Below are positions 7,910 to 10,657 of a DNA stretch of 10,657 nt, one piece after another. The notes below the pieces were generated by a model. It did no database searches. It was given only the letters and a program-made list of their open reading frames with translations, and was not told where the DNA came from. The position numbers and the translations under genes were made by a program. Position 1 is the first letter of the stretch, and each line of letters begins with the position of its first letter. Origin of the DNA: Bordetella parapertussis (GTDB lineage Bacteria > Pseudomonadota > Gammaproteobacteria > Burkholderiales > SG8-41); the NCBI GenBank assembly GCA_945870465.1, contig CAMBSS010000141.1, positions 1 to 10,657 on the forward strand. The letters are read 5' to 3'.

Positions 7910-7944
7910 TTTGGGGTAGATGCGCAGTGCGTATCTACCCCAAA
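7910..7944. terminator. Long perfect hairpin after the HU gene
   Basis: 7910-7925 pairs with 7929-7944 (TTTGGGGTAGA with TCTACCCCAAA, then TGCGC with GCGTA including one G-T) around a 3-nt AGT loop, a 16-bp stem. The T/A-ended arms make it terminator-like in both directions, but no true T-run follows. It may instead be a processing site or mRNA-stabilising structure between hupB and the tRNAs. Confidence 0.55.
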
Positions 7945-7982
7945 TTCGTGGTAGCAGGCGTTTAAGCGTTTCCTTAGGTTAC

Positions 7983-8058
7983 GGGTGCTTAGCTCAGCTG
8001 GTAGAGCGTCGCCCTTACAAGGCGAATGTCGGCGGTTCGATCCCGTCAGCACCCACCA
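7983..8058 (+). tRNA. tRNA-Val (anticodon UAC)
   Basis: A 76-nt tRNA with encoded CCA (8056-8058). The acceptor stem is GGGTGCT (7983-7989) with AGCACCC (8048-8054), and the discriminator is A8055. The anticodon stem is TCGCC/GGCGA, and loop CTTACAA carries TAC at 8016-8018. The D-arm AGCTCAGCTGGTAGAGC and T-loop TTCGATC are standard. No clear promoter is seen close upstream. It probably shares a transcript with the tRNA-Asp 22 nt downstream. Confidence 0.97.
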
Positions 8059-8080
8059 GGGTCTGTAGTAGAACACCATG

Positions 8081-8157
8081 GGAGTGGTAGTTCAGTTGGT
8101 TAGAATACCGGCCTGTCACGCCGGGGGTCGCGGGTTCGAGTCCCGTCCACTCCGCCA
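8081..8157 (+). tRNA. tRNA-Asp (anticodon GUC)
   Basis: A 77-nt tRNA with encoded CCA (8155-8157). The acceptor stem is GGAGTGG (8081-8087) with CCACTCC (8147-8153), and the discriminator is G8154, expected for Asp. The anticodon stem is CCGGC/GCCGG, and loop CTGTCAC carries GTC at 8115-8117. It is followed within 10 nt by an intrinsic terminator. Confidence 0.97.
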
Positions 8158-8165
8158 GATCCACC

Positions 8166-8193
8166 AAGGCGAACCAGGGTTCGCCTTTTTTTT
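8166..8193 (+). terminator. Intrinsic terminator of the tRNA-Val-tRNA-Asp unit
   Basis: AAGGCGAACC (8166-8175) pairs perfectly with GGTTCGCCTT (8178-8187) around a very short loop, and an 8-nt T-run (8186-8193) follows. This is the clearest intrinsic terminator in the window. It ends the tRNA transcript and implies ppiD has its own promoter. Confidence 0.9.
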
Positions 8194-8256
8194 GGCGCGC
8201 GCATGGCGCGTCCCGACTTGGGCGCGTTTCATGGCGAAGCGCGGATTAGTTGCAGT

Positions 8257-8268
8257 AGCATGCATGCT
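8257..8268. repeat. 12-bp perfect palindrome upstream of ppiD
   Basis: AGCATGCATGCT is fully self-complementary and ends 24 bp before the ppiD ATG, between the tRNA terminator and the gene. It could be an operator or chance. I could not place a convincing ppiD promoter in 8194-8292. Confidence 0.35.
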
Positions 8269-8292
8269 TCATTTGCCGCGGTGAATTGACCT

Positions 8293-10185
8293 ATGTTCGA
8301 TCTCGTCCAAAAGCACAAAAAGCTGATCCAGCTCATGCTGGCGGTCATCTTTCTGCCGTTTGCGTTTTTCGGCATCGACTCCTACTTCCGCAGCTCCGAC
8401 GGCGACAATCACGTGGCGACGATCAGCGGCCAGCCCGTCACCCAGCAGGAGTTCGCGATCGCCCTGCAGGAGCGCCAGAACTATCTGCAGCGTCTGATGG
8501 GCGGCCGCGTCGATCCGGCGATGCTCGACAGCTCCGAACTGAGGTTCGCCGCACTCGACGGCATTATCCGCCAGCGCCTGCTGATCAACCAGGCGGTGCG
8601 CGGCAATGTGCTGGTTTCCGACGAGCAACTGCAGCAGGTGATCAGCGAGCAGCCGGCGTTTCAGGAAGACGGCAAGTTTTCGCACGCCCGTTACGTCGAG
8701 CTGCTCAAGCGCCAGAACATGACCGAGCTCGGTTTTGAAAGCACCCTGCGGCGCGACATCACGCAACAGCGCATGAACGGCGCCTATCTGTCGACGGCGA
8801 TCGTGCCGAATTCCGTGGCGGAGCGGCTGTTGCGCATCAATTCCCAGCAGCGCGAAGTCAGCCAGAGCACGCTCGATCCGGAAAAATTCGTGGCGCAGGT
8901 CAATGTCGAAGACGGCGCCATCAAGAATTACTATGACATGAATCAAACGGAGTTCCAGGTCGCGGAACAGGCGCGACTCGAGTACGTAACGCTGTCGCTG
9001 GACGCGATCGCCGCGCAGACTGACGCGACCGCCGAAGAGGTCAAGCAGTTCTACGAGCAAAACCTGAAACAGTACGCGAAGGGCGAAGAACGCCAGGCGA
9101 GCCATATACTGATTACGGCGGACGCCCAGGCGAGCGCCGAACAAAAGCAGGCCGCGCGCGCGAAGGCCGAGCAATTGCTGAGGCAGGTGAGGCAGAATCC
9201 GGCAAGCTTCGCCGAGGTGGCGAAGAAAAATTCGCAGGACCCGGGGTCCGCGGCGAAGGGCGGCGACCTCGGGTTTTTCCCGCGCGGCGCGATGGTCAAG
9301 CCGTTTGACGATGCCGTGTTCAGGATGAAGCCGGGCGATATCGAGGGGCTCGTCGAGTCCCAGTTCGGCTTTCACATTATCCGGCTCACCGCGGCGAAAG
9401 GGCACGGCTTCGACGACGTCAGGAAGCAGGTCGAACTCGATTTGAAGCGCCAGAAAGCCGGCAAGAAATTCGCCGAACTTGCCGAAGAACTCAACAACAA
9501 GGTATTCGAGCAGGGCGACAGCCTGAAGCCGGTCGCGGACGCAATGAAGCTCGGCATTCAAACTAGCGGCTGGGTCAGCCGTGGCGGCGGCGACAACAAG
9601 CTCCTGAACAGCCCGAAGTTGATGCAGGCGGTGTTTGCAGACGACGCCGTCAAGAACAAGCGCAATACCGAGGTCGTCGACGTCGGCAACAATACGCTGG
9701 TCTCGGCGCGCGTCATTGAATACAAGGCTTCCACCGTGCGGCCGCTCGACGAGGTCCGGGCCGCTATCGTCAAGCGGCTGACGCGCCAGCAGGCAGCACA
9801 GCTCGCGGCGAAGCAGGGGCGGGAATTGCTCGCGAAATTAAAGCAGGGCGACGCCGGCGAAGTCAGCTGGGGTGCCGCCAAGATGGCGACGCGTGAAAAT
9901 GCGCAGGGCTATGCCGGCCCGGCGGTCGCCGAGATATTCAGGGCCGACGGCGGCAAATTGCCGGCCTATGCTGGCGTCGAGACCCCGCAGGGCGGCTACG
10001 TGCTGATGAAGATCACGCGCGTCGTGGACGCGGATGTGACCGATGCGGCCAAGCGCAAGGCAGCGGCGGATGAGCTGCGCCAGTTGGTCGCCCAGGAAGA
10101 ACTCAATGCTTACGTCGCGAGCCTCAAGCTCAAAGCCGACGTCAAAATACAGCAGGACCGGCTGGAGAAGAAACCGCAGCAATAA
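8293..10185 (+). CDS. ppiD: PpiD-like membrane-anchored periplasmic chaperone with parvulin domain
   Basis: Inner-membrane protein facing the periplasm that assists folding of proteins leaving the Sec translocon. It is 630 residues, close to E. coli PpiD (623). A short cytosolic N-terminus (MFDLVQKHKK) precedes one transmembrane segment at about residues 11-31, with no signal-peptidase site evident. A SurA_N-like chaperone region runs from about 42 to 250 (starting VATISGQPVTQQEF). The parvulin (rotamase) domain lies at about 267-367, from SHILI through GGDLGFFPRG to FGFHII, and a C-terminal region of the same family follows. The parvulin histidines H271 and H361 are retained, unlike in E. 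coli PpiD, so catalysis is possible. GGTGA at 8280-8284 sits 8 nt before the ATG. It begins after the tRNA terminator and converges with fabI. Confidence 0.93.
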   Translation: MFDLVQKHKKLIQLMLAVIFLPFAFFGIDSYFRSSDGDNHVATISGQPVTQQEFAIALQERQNYLQRLMGGRVDPAMLDSSELRFAALDGIIRQRLLINQAVRGNVLVSDEQLQQVISEQPAFQEDGKFSHARYVELLKRQNMTELGFESTLRRDITQQRMNGAYLSTAIVPNSVAERLLRINSQQREVSQSTLDPEKFVAQVNVEDGAIKNYYDMNQTEFQVAEQARLEYVTLSLDAIAAQTDATAEEVKQFYEQNLKQYAKGEERQASHILITADAQASAEQKQAARAKAEQLLRQVRQNPASFAEVAKKNSQDPGSAAKGGDLGFFPRGAMVKPFDDAVFRMKPGDIEGLVESQFGFHIIRLTAAKGHGFDDVRKQVELDLKRQKAGKKFAELAEELNNKVFEQGDSLKPVADAMKLGIQTSGWVSRGGGDNKLLNSPKLMQAVFADDAVKNKRNTEVVDVGNNTLVSARVIEYKASTVRPLDEVRAAIVKRLTRQQAAQLAAKQGRELLAKLKQGDAGEVSWGAAKMATRENAQGYAGPAVAEIFRADGGKLPAYAGVETPQGGYVLMKITRVVDADVTDAAKRKAAADELRQLVAQEELNAYVASLKLKADVKIQQDRLEKKPQQ

Positions 10186-10259
10186 GGCAGGCTTCAGGCT
10201 TCAGGGAAGCCCGAACCTGGCAACGTTTTTACTGAATCCTGAATCCTGAATCCTGCCTT
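10184..10259. repeat. Large inverted repeat built of heptamers between ppiD and fabI
   Basis: Arms 10184-10205 and 10238-10259 are complementary at 20 of 22 positions (mismatches at 10192 and 10199). Each arm starts at or in the stop codon of its gene: TAAGGCAGG for ppiD, and TGAAGGCAGG on the minus strand for fabI. It fills the 73-bp convergent gap and may act as a bidirectional terminator. A smaller hairpin (GGCTTC-AGG-GAAGCC, 10197-10211) competes with the long one, and TTTTT at 10226-10230 lies in the loop. Confidence 0.65.
10232..10255. repeat. Tandem heptamer CTGAATC, 3.4 copies
   Basis: CTGAATC is repeated perfectly at 10232, 10239 and 10246, followed by CTG. The opposite arm contains a related tandem (CAGGCTT twice, 10189-10202). 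The same heptamer appears between hpnC and hpnD, suggesting a dispersed short-repeat family. Confidence 0.85.
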
Positions 10260-10657
10260 CAAGCCATTCCTGCGGCAGTCGTGCTGAAACCACAGTCGAC
10301 GTAGGTGATTTCACCGCTGACCCCGCTCGCGAGGTCGCTCATCAGGAACGCCGCCACATTGCCGACTTCGTCGGTGGTGACGTTGCGCCGCAGTGGCGCG
10401 TTCTCTTCCACGAATTTTAGAATTTTGCCGAAGCCGCTGATGCCGGCGGCGGCGAGCGTCTTGATCGGCCCCGCCGAGATGCCGTTGACGCGGATGCCCA
10501 TGGGCCCAAGATTTTGCGCGAGATAGCGCACGTTGGCTTCCAGGCTCGCCTTGGCGAGTCCCATCACGTTGTAATTCGGCACCGCGCGCACCGCACCCAA
10601 GTAAGTGAGCGTCAGCAGCGCCGCCTGGCGCCCCTGCATCATCGGCAGCGCCGCCTT
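10259..10657 (-). CDS. fabI: Enoyl-[acyl-carrier-protein] reductase (NADH) FabI, C-terminal part
   Basis: Short-chain dehydrogenase-type reductase that completes each round of type II fatty acid elongation by reducing enoyl-ACP. The minus-strand frame is open from the window edge to a TGA at 10259-10261, giving 132 residues, about half of the usual 260. The N-terminal NAD-binding half lies beyond the window. The catalytic region reads [23 protein letters not shown] (shown in part), with the FabI-type Tyr-X6-Lys pair at fragment residues 29 and 36 and the second conserved tyrosine at residue 19. AGPIKTLAA, the substrate-loop segment, and [10 protein letters not shown] near the C-terminus follow. 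An internal ATG at 10642 is not the start, because family-like sequence (KAALP) continues upstream to the edge. It converges with ppiD across an inverted repeat. Confidence 0.96.
   Translation of the reverse strand, partial: KAALPMMQGRQAALLTLTYLGAVRAVPNYNVMGLAKASLEANVRYLAQNLGPMGIRVNGISAGPIKTLAAAGISGFGKILKFVEENAPLRRNVTTDEVGNVAAFLMSDLASGVSGEITYVDCGFSTTAAGMA

Noticed and set aside
7864..8284. Short open frames across the tRNA-Val/tRNA-Asp cluster (e.g. 7864-8079 minus, 8078-8284 plus)
   Set aside because: The peptides (WVLTGSNRRHSPCKGDALPAE-type and VVQLVRIPACHAGGRGFESR-type) are classic mistranslations of tRNA genes.
8194..8292. Search for a ppiD promoter
   Set aside because: TTGGGC at 8218-8223 has no matching -10 at a proper distance, and no other pair is convincing. 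Only the palindrome at 8257-8268 is reported.
8269..9561. 430-codon minus-strand open frame inside ppiD
   Set aside because: Antisense shadow of PpiD codons, with no recognisable family and no separate ribosome site or gene context.

Overview
The window looks like a housekeeping segment of a betaproteobacterial chromosome, possibly Nitrosomonadales-like. This rests on the protein families, the high GC, and the order hpnC/hpnD - tRNA-Leu - tig - clpP - clpX - lon - HU - tRNA-Val - tRNA-Asp - ppiD - fabI, which resembles that lineage. The genus cannot be fixed by eye. There are no insertion sequences, phage genes, CRISPR arrays or foreign-looking islands.

Layout. Positions 1-1279 (minus strand) hold the start of hpnD, cut by the window edge, and a complete hpnC. 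These are two enzymes of the HpnC/D/E route from farnesyl diphosphate to squalene for hopanoids, and hpnE may lie beyond position 1. A compact divergent promoter region at about 1354-1391 separates them from tRNA-Leu(UAG) on the plus strand. Then come tig (trigger factor), clpP (overlapping tig by 4 bp), clpX (35 bp later) and lon (153 bp later, behind a terminator-like hairpin and a heat-shock-type promoter). Next are the HU gene, tRNA-Val(UAC), tRNA-Asp(GUC) with a clear intrinsic terminator, and ppiD. fabI enters convergently from the right edge on the minus strand and is represented by its C-terminal half.

How the genes work together. The plus-strand genes form a protein-quality-control block. 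Trigger factor folds nascent chains, ClpXP and Lon degrade damaged or regulatory proteins, and PpiD is a membrane-anchored periplasmic folding factor. HU, the nucleoid protein, commonly follows lon. The flanking minus-strand genes both concern membrane lipids: hopanoid precursors on the left and fatty acid elongation on the right.

Non-coding DNA. No gene-free stretch exceeds 300 bp. The longest is the 225-bp lon-HU gap, which holds an interrupted palindrome, a strong sigma70-type promoter and an intrinsic-terminator-like hairpin located downstream of that promoter and upstream of the HU gene. Other items worth a look are a GGGGC/GCCCC dyad inside the lon heat-shock promoter, a 16-bp-stem hairpin after the HU gene, and heptameric CTGAATC-type repeats placed directly after stop codons at both ends of the window. 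I found no undescribed multi-gene system. The interesting signals are regulatory and repeat-scale.
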